NCBI GenBank assembly: GCA_002304995.1
Contig: DBPV01000037.1
Span: forward strand, 253-14,094
Direction: 5' to 3'
Source: Syntrophaceae bacterium UBA1411
Lineage (GTDB): Bacteria; Desulfobacterota; Syntrophia; Syntrophales; Smithellaceae
Length of the DNA stretch: 13,842 bases
In this document: piece by piece, positions 1 to 7,298 of the stretch
Layout: the number at the start of each line of letters is the position of its first letter
How positions within the stretch are numbered: the first letter of the stretch is position 1
Notes under the pieces: model-generated
What the model was told of the DNA's origin: nothing
The model's database searches: none
What the model saw: only the letters and a program-made list of their open reading frames with translations
Translations under genes and position numbers: made by a program

Positions 1-1
1 C

Positions 2-1363
2 CTTTTGCACAGCGGCGGCCGCTACGCGGTCTCCGATCCGGTCGCAGCCAAGGAATGCTACGATGAAAATCGCATTCTGCGCCGCATCGGCGAAAAGTGC
101 GTGGAGCGCACCGGCGGCCTGTTCGTGCGCCTGCCCGGCGACTCCAAGATGTTTCGCGAGCGCTTTTTAAGAGGCTGCGACGACATCGGCATTCCGACGG
201 AAATTCTTTCCTCCACCCGCGCGCTCGAACTGGTGCCCAATCTCAATCCGGCGCTCGAGGAGGCCATCGTGGTCCCCGACTGCTCGATCGACCCCTTCCG
301 CCTGTGCCTGCTCAACATGAAAACCTCGCAGATCCGGGGAGGAATGAGCTTCACGCGCCACCGCGTGATGGAAATCGTCCGTTCGCACGGCCGCTGCATC
401 GGCGTGAAAGCCGCCGATGTCTACACGGGCGAAATCAAGGAAATCCACGCCAATCTCATCGTCAACGCCTCGGGCGCCTGGACCGACCGGGTGGCCCGCC
501 TGGCGGGCTGCGAAGTTCCCCTGACCCTGTCGAAGGGATCGCTCGTCATCACCAATCACCGCCTGACCGACATGGTGATCAACCGCCTGCGGCCGGCCTC
601 GGACGGCGACATCATCGTGCCCAACGAGGCGGTCTGCCTGGCCGGCACCACGTCGCTCCTGGTCGAAGATCCCGACCGCATCGGCATTGAATCCGCCGAA
701 GTGGACACGATCATCGGCGAGGCGGGGCGCATGATTCCGCATTTCAATTCCACCCGCATCATCCGGGCGTTTTCCGGCGTCCGCCCCCTGCTCAAATCGC
801 AGAAGCTCGACAGCCGGGAAATTTCCCGCGGTTTCCAGATCATCGATCACCAAAACGGCATGTACAGCATCGTCGGCGGCAAGCTCACCACCTTCCGGCT
901 GATGGCGGAAAAAATGGTGGACACGATCATGACCGCCTTCAACCTGAAGCGCGACTGCGAAACCGCGGAGCGGCCGCTCGACGGTCAGGAGGAACTGAGC
1001 GGCTATCCGCTGAACAAGCGCCTGGCCGACATGAAAAACATCGTCTGCGAATGCGAGCTCGTCACCCGCGGCGACGTGGAGCGGATCATCGACCAGACCG
1101 GCACCCGCCACGTCGGCGACATTTCGCACCGGACACGCCTGGGCATGGGCCCCTGTCAGGGCGGATTCTGCACGTTCCGCGCGCTGGGCATCATGCACGA
1201 CATGGACATTCTGACGGCGGAGCAGTCCGTGCAGTCGCTCCGGGAGTTTCTCGAGCGGCGGTTTCGCGGTATCCGCTACGCCTTGTGGGGAGACCAGCTG
1301 CGCGAAGAGCAGCTGGTGGAGTATATTTATCTGGGCATTCTGGCGCTGGGGAAGCACTCATGA
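2..1363 (+). CDS. glpA: Anaerobic glycerol-3-phosphate dehydrogenase subunit A (5' partial)
   Basis: This is the catalytic FAD subunit of the anaerobic sn-glycerol-3-phosphate dehydrogenase, which oxidises glycerol-3-phosphate to dihydroxyacetone phosphate and passes electrons through GlpB/GlpC to the quinone pool. The reading frame is open to the left edge. The first visible residues, LLHSGGRYAV, match the GlpA segment about 50 residues into the E. coli protein, so the N-terminal GxGxxG FAD loop lies outside the window. FAD-dependent oxidoreductase sequence continues through GGKLTTFRLMAE near base 890. The C-terminal part (bases 1046-1171) carries a C-x-C-x33-C-x4-C pattern typical of the BFD-like [2Fe-2S] domain of GlpA. 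The linker between the two domains is shorter than in E. coli GlpA. The stop codon overlaps the glpB start as ATGA, so translation is probably coupled. GlpD is unlikely because of the Cys domain and the glpBC neighbours. Confidence 0.95.
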   Translation, partial: LLHSGGRYAVSDPVAAKECYDENRILRRIGEKCVERTGGLFVRLPGDSKMFRERFLRGCDDIGIPTEILSSTRALELVPNLNPALEEAIVVPDCSIDPFRLCLLNMKTSQIRGGMSFTRHRVMEIVRSHGRCIGVKAADVYTGEIKEIHANLIVNASGAWTDRVARLAGCEVPLTLSKGSLVITNHRLTDMVINRLRPASDGDIIVPNEAVCLAGTTSLLVEDPDRIGIESAEVDTIIGEAGRMIPHFNSTRIIRAFSGVRPLLKSQKLDSREISRGFQIIDHQNGMYSIVGGKLTTFRLMAEKMVDTIMTAFNLKRDCETAERPLDGQEELSGYPLNKRLADMKNIVCECELVTRGDVERIIDQTGTRHVGDISHRTRLGMGPCQGGFCTFRALGIMHDMDILTAEQSVQSLREFLERRFRGIRYALWGDQLREEQLVEYIYLGILALGKHS

Positions 1364-2556
1364 GTGTGATTGCGTACGATGTCATCGTGATCGGCGCCGG
1401 CACGGCGGGGCTCACCGCCGGCGCGCGCCTGGCATCGGAGGGATTGCAGGTCGCCCTGGTCACCGCCGGTGAGCCGACTGCCTGCCTGTCCACGGGCTGC
1501 ATCGATGTCTGTGCGGCCGGAGTCAATCCGCTGGACGGCATCGCAGACCTGCCCGAGAGCCATCCCTATCACCGGATTGCTCCCGCCGCAATCCGCGACG
1601 CGCTTTTGAACTTTCAGCGTCAATGCGCCGGGCTCCATTTGCCCTATACCGGCGCTCCGGACCAAAACCGCCTGGTTCTCTCCGCGATCGGCACGTTTAA
1701 GACTTCCTGTCTGGTGCCGGTCACCATGCGGTCTTCGCCGCAAAACGAGGAGGAAAAAATTCACATCGTCACGTTCGCGGGCCTGAAGGATTTTTATCCC
1801 GGCTACATTCTTTCGCGCCTCAGAAATGCGGCCTTTTCCACCTACGACGCCGGAGTTTCGACAACGATGGGCATCGCGGCCAATTTCGAAGACGATACGT
1901 TTCTGGAGGCGTTCATCCTGTGGCTGGAAAAGCTCAACCTCCGCGAAAATAAAATCGCCTTTCCCGCCGTGCTGGGGCTGGAATCGGCGGCGGCCATCGT
2001 GGACACGCTTGAACAGCGTTTGGAACGCCCGGTGTTTGAAATCCCCACCATTCCGCCGTCGATGCCCGGCCGCCGTCTGTTCAATGTTTTAAAGGATCAC
2101 TTCCGCCGGCAGGGGGGCGTGATTTACTGGAACTGGCCGGTGGTCGGCGTGGAGAAAGCCGGCCGGCAGATTGAAGCGGTTCGGCTCGAATCCCAGGGCC
2201 GGCCCATGAGCCTCAACGCCCGCGCCTTCATCCTGGCGACGGGATCTTTTGTCGGCGGAGGGCTCAGCGCCCGGCGCGAGACCATCATTGAAAAGGTGTT
2301 CGATCTGCCGGTTTTCGTACCGGGGACCCGGGAAGACTGGTTCGAACAGGATTATTTTTCGCGCAATCACGGCATCGGCCGGGCCGGCATTGCGGCGGAC
2401 GCCGCCTTCCGTCCCGACGGCTGCCCCTGGGACAACATTTTCGCCTGCGGCGCGATTCTGGCCCACGTGGAAGCCTTGAAAAACGGCTGCGGCCACGGTT
2501 TCGCCATCGCCACGGGCGAGGCGGCGGCCCGGTCCTGCCTGGAGTACCTGCGATGA
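1360..2556 (+). CDS. glpB: Anaerobic glycerol-3-phosphate dehydrogenase subunit B
   Basis: This is the second flavin-type subunit of the GlpABC complex (398 residues; the E. coli protein is about 419). The N-terminus YDVIVIGAGTAGLTAG is a dinucleotide-binding GxGxxG loop. Further family-like stretches are FAGLKDFYPGY (compare GISGLMDF in E. coli), PTIPPSMPGRRL in mid-protein, FILATGSFVGGGL, and the C-terminal NIFACGAILAHVEA...NGCGHGFAIATGEAA. The frame is open upstream to base 1051. The ATG at 1360 was chosen because it overlaps the glpA stop (ATGA), has a GGGGAAG ribosome-binding stretch just before it, and is followed directly by the flavin loop. The gene ends in another ATGA overlap with glpC. 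The function assignment is firm from sequence and gene order. Confidence 0.94.
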   Translation: MSVIAYDVIVIGAGTAGLTAGARLASEGLQVALVTAGEPTACLSTGCIDVCAAGVNPLDGIADLPESHPYHRIAPAAIRDALLNFQRQCAGLHLPYTGAPDQNRLVLSAIGTFKTSCLVPVTMRSSPQNEEEKIHIVTFAGLKDFYPGYILSRLRNAAFSTYDAGVSTTMGIAANFEDDTFLEAFILWLEKLNLRENKIAFPAVLGLESAAAIVDTLEQRLERPVFEIPTIPPSMPGRRLFNVLKDHFRRQGGVIYWNWPVVGVEKAGRQIEAVRLESQGRPMSLNARAFILATGSFVGGGLSARRETIIEKVFDLPVFVPGTREDWFEQDYFSRNHGIGRAGIAADAAFRPDGCPWDNIFACGAILAHVEALKNGCGHGFAIATGEAAARSCLEYLR

Positions 2557-3746
2557 AGTTCGAACACTGCATCCGCTGCACGATCTGCGTGGAAAACTGC
2601 CCCGTCTTCCGGGTCAATCCGGCCTTTCCCGGCCCCAAGCAGGCGGGGCCCGACGCAGAGCGCTTCCGCAGCGACCGGGAAAAATCCGTCGACGACTGGG
2701 TGCTTTTGTGCAGTCAGTGCAAACGCTGCGAAATGGCCTGCCCCTGCGGCGTGGAGCCGGCGCAGATCATTCTCCGGGCCCAGCAGCGCTACGGCCGCGA
2801 ACACCCGCACACGGCGGCGCATCTGCTTTTCGCCAACAACTACTACCTTTCCACGCTCGGGTCGCTCACCGCGCCCGTGGCCAACCGCTTTGCCGCCACG
2901 AAAATCGGGAAACGCATTTTCCGGCGCATGGGCATCGCGACGTACATTCCCTTCCCCCGGTTCAGCTTCCGGACGCTGCGCGGGGAAAAGAAAAGCATCA
3001 GCCGCGGCAACCGGAAAGTGGCCTTCTTTTACGGCTGCTTCATCAACTTTTACCGTCCCGACATCGGCCGGAAAATCATCCGGCTTTTGCAGTCGTTTAA
3101 AATCGACGTCGTTTTACCGCCCCAGTGGTGCTGCGGGCTGCCCGCCCTGGGCAACGGCAATCTGGAGCTGGCCCGGTCCTTCGCCCGGAAGAACGTGGCG
3201 TCTCTGTCCAACTACATCGATGCGGGATACGAGGTCGTCTATACCTGCACGTCGTGCGGTCTGTGTCTGCTGCACGACTACCAGGGGATCATGGACATTC
3301 CCGAGGCTAAAAAAATCGCGGAAAACAGCTACGACCTGCACGAGTATCTGCTCCGGCTGATCGCCGGAAAAGAAATTCGACCGAAATTTCAGGAAGTCCA
3401 CCGCACGCTGGCCTATCATATTCCCTGCCATCTGCGGGCGCTGAAAATCGGCTATCCCGCCGCCGAACTGATGCAGCGGATTCCGGATTTGGAATGCCGG
3501 ATTCTCGACGACGCCTGCTGCGGACTCAACGGGAGCTACGGCTTCAAGAAAATCAACGAGACCACGGCGGTGCAGCTGGGTTCGCGCGCCGTTTCGCTCA
3601 TTTCCAAGACGGGCGCGGAGGCCATCGTCGCCGATTGCGGATCGTGCCGCATGCAGCTGGGCGGCCTGTCCGGCATGGCCTCCTATGATCCGGCGGAAAT
3701 ACTCTGCGAAGCGCTCGGCATCCGGGACAAAAAACAGATGAAATAA
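2553..3746 (+). CDS. glpC: Anaerobic glycerol-3-phosphate dehydrogenase subunit C, iron-sulfur
   Basis: This is the iron-sulfur subunit that links GlpAB to the membrane and its quinones (397 residues; E. coli GlpC is 396). Two ferredoxin-type [4Fe-4S] motifs lie at the N-terminus: C6-x2-C9-x2-C12-x3-C16-P and C53-x2-C56-x2-C59-x3-C63-P. Behind them are two cysteine-rich CCG domains of the heterodisulfide-reductase type. The first has YGCFINFYRP, QWCCGLPALGNG and TSCGLCLL; the second has YHIPCHLRALK, DACCGLNGSYGFKK and DCGSCRMQL. No transmembrane helix is obvious, so membrane attachment would be peripheral as in E. coli. The ATG overlaps the glpB stop, and a GGAG at 2541-2544 serves as its ribosome-binding site. 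The operon ends at the terminator directly after the stop. Confidence 0.95.
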   Translation: MKFEHCIRCTICVENCPVFRVNPAFPGPKQAGPDAERFRSDREKSVDDWVLLCSQCKRCEMACPCGVEPAQIILRAQQRYGREHPHTAAHLLFANNYYLSTLGSLTAPVANRFAATKIGKRIFRRMGIATYIPFPRFSFRTLRGEKKSISRGNRKVAFFYGCFINFYRPDIGRKIIRLLQSFKIDVVLPPQWCCGLPALGNGNLELARSFARKNVASLSNYIDAGYEVVYTCTSCGLCLLHDYQGIMDIPEAKKIAENSYDLHEYLLRLIAGKEIRPKFQEVHRTLAYHIPCHLRALKIGYPAAELMQRIPDLECRILDDACCGLNGSYGFKKINETTAVQLGSRAVSLISKTGAEAIVADCGSCRMQLGGLSGMASYDPAEILCEALGIRDKKQMK

Positions 3747-3773
3747 AAAAGGGCTTACCAAAAGCCCTTTTTT
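3745..3773. terminator. Bidirectional rho-independent terminator between glpC and the subtilase gene
   Basis: GGGCTT (3751-3756) pairs with AAGCCC (3762-3767) around the five-base loop ACCAA. A six-A run lies on the left and a six-T run on the right, so both strands read as stem plus U-tract. It sits one base into the glpC stop codon region and 28 bases from the convergent subtilase stop, so it can serve both genes. Confidence 0.9.
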
Positions 3774-3800
3774 ATTGTTCAAGCCTGAAAAAACGCGCTC

Positions 3801-6164
3801 TCAGGCCTCGGCCGTCTTTCTGCGAATCCGCCACATCGCCAGGGCCGCCAGGAAAAGCGCCAGCGCCCCTCCCAGAACACTTGCCGCACCTAAATGCAGC
3901 GTCAGATAAGCCGCGCCGACCAGCGGCAGAAGCCCCAGTCGGGTGACAAACCGAAGCGCCTCATGTCCGGCAATCACTTCCGCAATCGGCGGACTGACTG
4001 CGTAGTAAAAATCGACAAATGCCCGTCCCGCCTTTGACGGCAAAAGACAGCGGTCGCGGAAGGCCCGCAAAAGGGCGACATGCTTTTCAGAGGGCGTGCC
4101 GAAAGCGGCCGTGGCGATAAAACATCCGCCGCCGCCGCTTCCGGCCGCGGCAAGGATCTTCTTCACGGAAAACGTCTTTGCGGCCGAGACGCCGCCCGCA
4201 GGCGCCGGATTGAAAACGGTGATCAGAATGTCCCCCTCGTCCGTGATGTCCGCGGCAAGAATGAACGCCGTCAGTTTCGTGGAGGAAACAAACGTGGTCG
4301 CCCGGGCAGCTCCGTTCCAGCGCACCACGGAGGCACCGACAAATCCGTTCCCGTTGACTGTCAGCGTGAATCCGCTCCCGCCGGGCGCTTTGGAGGACGG
4401 GCTCAGGGAGGTAATCTCCGGAACCGGATTGTTGACGGTGATATTTTGCGCATTCGACGTTCCGCCGCCCGGCGTCGGATTGAAAACGGTCACGGGAATG
4501 ACCGCGCCGGTTGCCGTATCTCCGGCCGGAATATCCGCCGTCAGCTGCGTTGTGGAAACAAAGGTCGTTTGCCGATCCGCCCCGTTCCAGCGCACCACGG
4601 AGTCGGCGACAAAATTGTTGCCGTTCACCGTCAGCGCAAAAGCGCCACCGCCCGCGACGACAAGAGACGGTTGGATACCGGTCGTCGCCGGCGCCGGATT
4701 CTCAATGGCTGCGGCGGCATTGACAATGCCCGCGCCGCAAATGGCGGTCGTGCAATCGGAGCCGGTTTGCGTGGGAAAGGAACGCGCCGTCGACTGGAGG
4801 CGCGTAAGAACCTGCGCCGGAGTCAGGGCAGGCGTCCGGGACAGCATCAGGGAAACCACGCCCGCCACATGCGGCGTGGCCATGCTGGTGCCGCGGTAAA
4901 AGGCATAGCTGTCGGCGCCGGGCGTCGTCGTTCCCGCATTGAGCGTCGATAAAACGCTGTCGGCCGTCGCTCCGTCGCCGCCGGGCGCGGCAATCTTGAT
5001 CTTCGTGCCGTAATTGCTGTAGGAGGCTCTGCCGCCGGCGCGGTTCGTCGCCGCCACGGCAATGACATTGTCGCAGTTGGCGGGCCGCGCATTTGCGACA
5101 TCCATATTGCTGTTGCCGGCCGCCACCACAACCACCGCTCCCGCAGCCACGGCGGCGTTGATGGCGCCTTGATACGTCGCGCCGCACAGGCCGGATCCGC
5201 CGAGGCTCATGTTCAGCACTTTGGCCGGATGGCCGTTTGCCGGAACGCCCGGCACGTCCAGACCGGCCGACCAGCGGATGGCGTCGGCAATGTCGGAGAG
5301 GTAGCCGCCGCATTTTCCGAGCACGCGCGCGTGCAGAATGCGCGACGTCCAGTTCACCCCCGCGACACCCAGACCGTTGTTCGTTTTGGCGCCGATCGTT
5401 CCGCCGACGTGCGTTCCGTGCCAGGAGCTGTTGGTCACGTCGCATCCCAGAAAGTGTCCGGATGCGCTTTCATCCGCCGTGATCCAGTCGCCGGGATCGG
5501 CCGGATCCGGATCGCGCCCGTCTCCGTCATTGGCCGTAAGCGCGTCGGAGATAAAATCATACCCCGGAACAATCCGCGAGCTGTCAATGTCCGCATGCGG
5601 GCGGTAGCCGGTATCGATCACCGCCACCACCAGATCCGCGGCGCCGGTCGTTTTATCCCAGGCGGCGGGCAGGTTGATGCCCCCCGGCACGACGGCCGGC
5701 GCCTGGTAATGCCACTGCTCGGCGTAGCGCGGATCGTTGGGGACAAGCAGCGGTTTCATCCGCGCATCCGGCTCGGCATACAAAACCGCCGGATCTTTTT
5801 TGAGGGCCGCCGCCACGGCGTTGGCCTCGGCCGTGGTCATCCTGCGCGGCAGTTGAAGCACGTGCGCGTTTCCCGACATAAAACGAAAATGCGCAAGCTC
5901 CAGGCCGGCCCTGGCGCTGAGGCCGCGGATCCGTTCGCTCACCGCCGGATGGGCGCCTTGAAGGGTTGCGGCCGCACTCCGGACGAATGACGGATCGCGG
6001 TAGGCGACGATGATCCGGTCGGTCCCCCCGTCGGCGGCGCAGGACGGCGCTGCGGAAGGACCGCCGGAGGAACCGGCTCCGGAAACGGAGGGGTGCATCA
6101 CCACCAGCCCGCCAAGGACCACCGCTGCCAGAAACAGCAAAAGACCAATCGCTTTCTTCTTCAT
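3801..6164 (-). CDS. Secreted S8 subtilase with propeptide, two IPT/TIG-like repeats and CFI-box C-terminus
   Basis: This is an exported serine endopeptidase of the subtilisin family (787 residues from the chosen ATG). In order: a Lys-rich, hydrophobic signal peptide (1-30); an I9-like propeptide (about 48-142); and a catalytic domain (about 145-490) with Asp184 in AVIDTG, His249 in WHGTHVGGT, oxyanion Asn351 in VVAAGN and Ser427 in GTSMATPHVAG. All triad residues are present. Two tandem IPT/TIG-like beta-sandwich repeats follow (509-577 and 599-667). After a GSGGGG linker comes a CFI-box type C-terminal region starting CFIATAAFGT (681), then FRDRCLLPS, YYAVSPPIAEV, a hydrophobic helix and RIRRK at the end. 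The ATG at 6164 is preferred over a GTG three codons upstream because GAGG lies eight bases before it and the signal peptide then begins MKKK. Several cysteines in the catalytic domain suggest disulfides. The substrate is unknown. It is probably cell-surface or secreted and shares a promoter with the small upstream gene. Confidence 0.93.
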   Translation of the reverse strand: MKKKAIGLLLFLAAVVLGGLVVMHPSVSGAGSSGGPSAAPSCAADGGTDRIIVAYRDPSFVRSAAATLQGAHPAVSERIRGLSARAGLELAHFRFMSGNAHVLQLPRRMTTAEANAVAAALKKDPAVLYAEPDARMKPLLVPNDPRYAEQWHYQAPAVVPGGINLPAAWDKTTGAADLVVAVIDTGYRPHADIDSSRIVPGYDFISDALTANDGDGRDPDPADPGDWITADESASGHFLGCDVTNSSWHGTHVGGTIGAKTNNGLGVAGVNWTSRILHARVLGKCGGYLSDIADAIRWSAGLDVPGVPANGHPAKVLNMSLGGSGLCGATYQGAINAAVAAGAVVVVAAGNSNMDVANARPANCDNVIAVAATNRAGGRASYSNYGTKIKIAAPGGDGATADSVLSTLNAGTTTPGADSYAFYRGTSMATPHVAGVVSLMLSRTPALTPAQVLTRLQSTARSFPTQTGSDCTTAICGAGIVNAAAAIENPAPATTGIQPSLVVAGGGAFALTVNGNNFVADSVVRWNGADRQTTFVSTTQLTADIPAGDTATGAVIPVTVFNPTPGGGTSNAQNITVNNPVPEITSLSPSSKAPGGSGFTLTVNGNGFVGASVVRWNGAARATTFVSSTKLTAFILAADITDEGDILITVFNPAPAGGVSAAKTFSVKKILAAAGSGGGGCFIATAAFGTPSEKHVALLRAFRDRCLLPSKAGRAFVDFYYAVSPPIAEVIAGHEALRFVTRLGLLPLVGAAYLTLHLGAASVLGGALALFLAALAMWRIRRKTAEA
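4164..4370 (-). repeat. IPT/TIG-like repeat copy 2 within the subtilase gene
   Basis: This encodes residues 599-667, the second copy of the beta-sandwich unit and the one nearest the CFI-box tail. It differs from copy 1 mainly in the middle (LAADITDEGD in place of PAGDTATGAV). Such domains usually act as spacers or in binding on extracellular proteins. Confidence 0.85.
4434..4640 (-). repeat. IPT/TIG-like repeat copy 1 within the subtilase gene
   Basis: This encodes residues 509-577 of the protease and aligns without gaps to copy 2 at a 270-bp (90-residue) offset, about 60% identical by eye. Shared blocks include LTVNGN, VVRWNGA, TTFVS and TVFNP. A 21-base stretch at 4582-4602 recurs exactly at 4312-4332. 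This points to an internal tandem duplication. Confidence 0.85.
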
Positions 6165-6189
6165 TGGGGTCACCTCAAAAAGTATTTGT

Positions 6190-6585
6190 TTATTTTGTTT
6201 GCTGATGTCTCATGACCGCGTCTTGTTCCACAAACAAGACATCCGGCCTTTGCGAAAGCTTCGCGAGCAGATCTTCGATCGGGCCCGCATCTTCTCCGAC
6301 CTCCAGGCGCAGCACATGCGCACTGCCCGACATGGGCCGGACATAGGCAACCCGCACCGCAACCGTTCGGGAAAGATCCGCGAGAAAATCCGGCCGCGAC
6401 GGATCTGCAACATCGCCTTTAAACTGGATGATCACCTGCACGCTTTGCCCCCTTTGCAAAGGCTGCTTTCCGGGCGTCGCGCTTTCGGCGAAGGCCCCCG
6501 GCAAAGCTGCGCACCCGCAAAGCCAGGCGGCCAAAAGCAGCCCCGTCAAAAATGAACTGGACGTTTTCAGAACTTTAATTTTCAT
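6190..6585 (-). CDS. Small exported I9-like (subtilisin propeptide-like) protein, possible lipoprotein
   Basis: The product is a 131-residue protein with an export signal: MKIKVLK, a hydrophobic core, then LCGC (Cys25), which could be a lipobox, and a few residues later AFA-ES, which could instead be a signal peptidase I site. The mature part looks like a free-standing inhibitor-I9/propeptide domain. Residues 78-127 align without gaps to residues 89-138 of the neighbouring subtilase's propeptide, sharing MSG-x-AHVL-x-L and P-x-VL-x-x-E-x-DA-x-M. The domain ends soon after, with no protease part. The gene lies 25 bases upstream of the subtilase in the same direction, so the two are very likely co-transcribed. 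By analogy with stand-alone I9 proteins it could be a folding helper or inhibitor of the protease; that role is inference. The ATG lacks a Shine-Dalgarno match (CCCTCC precedes it), but no other in-frame start fits. Confidence 0.82.
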   Translation of the reverse strand: MKIKVLKTSSSFLTGLLLAAWLCGCAALPGAFAESATPGKQPLQRGQSVQVIIQFKGDVADPSRPDFLADLSRTVAVRVAYVRPMSGSAHVLRLEVGEDAGPIEDLLAKLSQRPDVLFVEQDAVMRHQQTK

Positions 6586-6685
6586 GGAGGGTATCGGAAC
6601 GCTAAAAAATCCTTTTTTAGGCTTTTATCACCGGTTTTCTTTTTTCCGTCATCCGTGCGGCAGAACGGCTGGTTTTCTTTTTTAA
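6586..6685 (-). promoter_or_regulatory. AT-rich leader of the I9-like/subtilase transcript
   Basis: This is the predicted 5' untranslated region. It contains an eight-base inverted repeat, CTAAAAAA-GGA-TTTTTTAG (6620-6602), ending 16 bases before the start codon, and two A-rich AAAGAAAACC segments. The bases right before the ATG are CCCTCC, so no ribosome-binding site is visible. I do not recognise a known riboswitch class in it. Confidence 0.4.
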
Positions 6686-6689
6686 ACAG

Positions 6690-6717
6690 ACTATATAAAG
6701 ACAAGCGCCGGTGTCAA
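6690..6717 (-). promoter_or_regulatory. Sigma-70-like promoter for the I9-like/subtilase operon
   Basis: Read on the - strand, TTGACA (6717-6712) is a perfect -35 box, followed after 16 bases by TATAGT (6695-6690), a 5/6 match to the -10 box. Transcription would begin near 6683, leaving a leader of about 98 bases before the ATG at 6585. Confidence 0.7.
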
Positions 6718-6800
6718 CATTTTTTTCCCGCGGGACACTGATGAACACAGGCCCTGCCGCTTCCGCGGCGGCTACTTTTTTCTTGATTGTTGTTTTTTGA

Positions 6801-6853
6801 TGTGCTAGGCGTAGCGCTAGTTTGAAGCGAAGACGCTTCGTCACGCAAGCACA
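6801..6853. repeat. Nested inverted-repeat element in the intergenic region
   Basis: Outer arms TGTGCT (6801-6806) and AGCACA (6848-6853) enclose GCGT (6809-6812) pairing with ACGC (6843-6846). Inside these are the palindrome AGCGCT (6813-6818) and a perfect hairpin, GAAGCG-AAGA-CGCTTC (6824-6839). It sits within the 417-bp non-coding stretch 6586-7002, the rest of which holds the protease promoter and leader on the left and an AT-rich HU leader on the right. It could be a REP-like intergenic repeat or a structured RNA; one copy cannot tell. Confidence 0.45.
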
Positions 6854-7002
6854 CAAGCAGGATCCAAAATCATCGCGGAGTATCCGGCGCGGATTTGAAA
6901 ATTCAGCGCGCCGTTTTTCAAGCGAGTTCTGCAAACGGATCATTTCAGGGTTGCCGGAAACGGCAGAAGATAAATAAACGATTTTCAACAAGGGGGTAGA
7001 GT

Positions 7003-7275
7003 ATGACAAAAGCAGAATTGATCGGTTTTATGGCGGATGAGGCCGGGATTTCCAAGGCAGCAGCGTCCGACGCATTGGATGCTTATGTCGCGGCGATCAC
7101 CAAGGAGCTCAAAAAATCCGGAAAAATCGGGCTGGTCGGCTTTGGCACGTTTTCCGTCGCCAAAAGAAAGGCCAGAGAAGGCAGGAATCCCCAGACGGGC
7201 AAGACCATCAAGATTCCCGCCAAGAAGGTCGTAAAATTCAAGGCCGGCAAGACCTTGGCCGAAAAAGTCAAATAG
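7003..7275 (+). CDS. hup: HU family DNA-binding protein
   Basis: This is a small histone-like protein that binds and bends DNA as a dimer in the nucleoid (90 residues, the usual HU length). It shows the family pattern: an N-terminal helical half starting MTKAELI and GISKAAASDALDA, the turn VGFGTFSV (about 46-53), and the DNA-binding arm EGRNPQTGKTIKIPAKK (about 59-75), ending FKAGKTLAEKVK. LVGFGTF and RNPQTGK make it closer to HU than to IHF. AGGGGG (6991-6996) is a good ribosome-binding site six bases before the ATG. I could not find a convincing -35/-10 pair upstream. A short TGCCG-GAAA-CGGCA hairpin with a GNRA-type loop lies in the leader at 6952-6965. The next gene is trpS, after a 99-base gap holding a long hairpin. 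Confidence 0.95.
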   Translation: MTKAELIGFMADEAGISKAAASDALDAYVAAITKELKKSGKIGLVGFGTFSVAKRKAREGRNPQTGKTIKIPAKKVVKFKAGKTLAEKVK

Positions 7276-7298
7276 TTTTATTACACGTTTTATTGAAA

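Noticed and set aside
1051..1359. Longer GlpB beginning at base 1051
   Set aside because: The extension lies inside the glpA [2Fe-2S] region in another frame and is Arg/His/Pro-rich; the ATG at 1360 overlaps the glpA stop and is followed by the flavin-binding loop.
3783..3806. Hairpin GCCTGA/TCAGGC at the end of the subtilase gene
   Set aside because: Six-base arms with a 12-base loop, no T-run on its own, and partly within the stop region; the nearby strong bidirectional terminator explains termination.
5169..5990. 273-codon open frame on the + strand antisense to the subtilase
   Set aside because: It lies wholly opposite the catalytic domain and propeptide of a well-supported protease and has no family features or ribosome-binding site of note.
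6165..6173. GTG start for the subtilase three codons upstream
   Set aside because: It would place the start inside the GAGGTG ribosome-binding stretch that serves the ATG at 6164.
6586..6685. c-di-GMP (GEMM-I) riboswitch before the protease operon
   Set aside because: The conserved GACGCAAAGCC core and tetraloop-receptor parts are absent; only a loose order of AAAGCC, hairpin and CCGA is present, which is not enough for a call.
6617..7009. 130-codon open frame on the - strand across the intergenic region
   Set aside because: It overlaps the HU start and ribosome-binding site, runs over the inverted-repeat element and the protease promoter, and its product has a low-complexity, basic composition with no recognisable domain.
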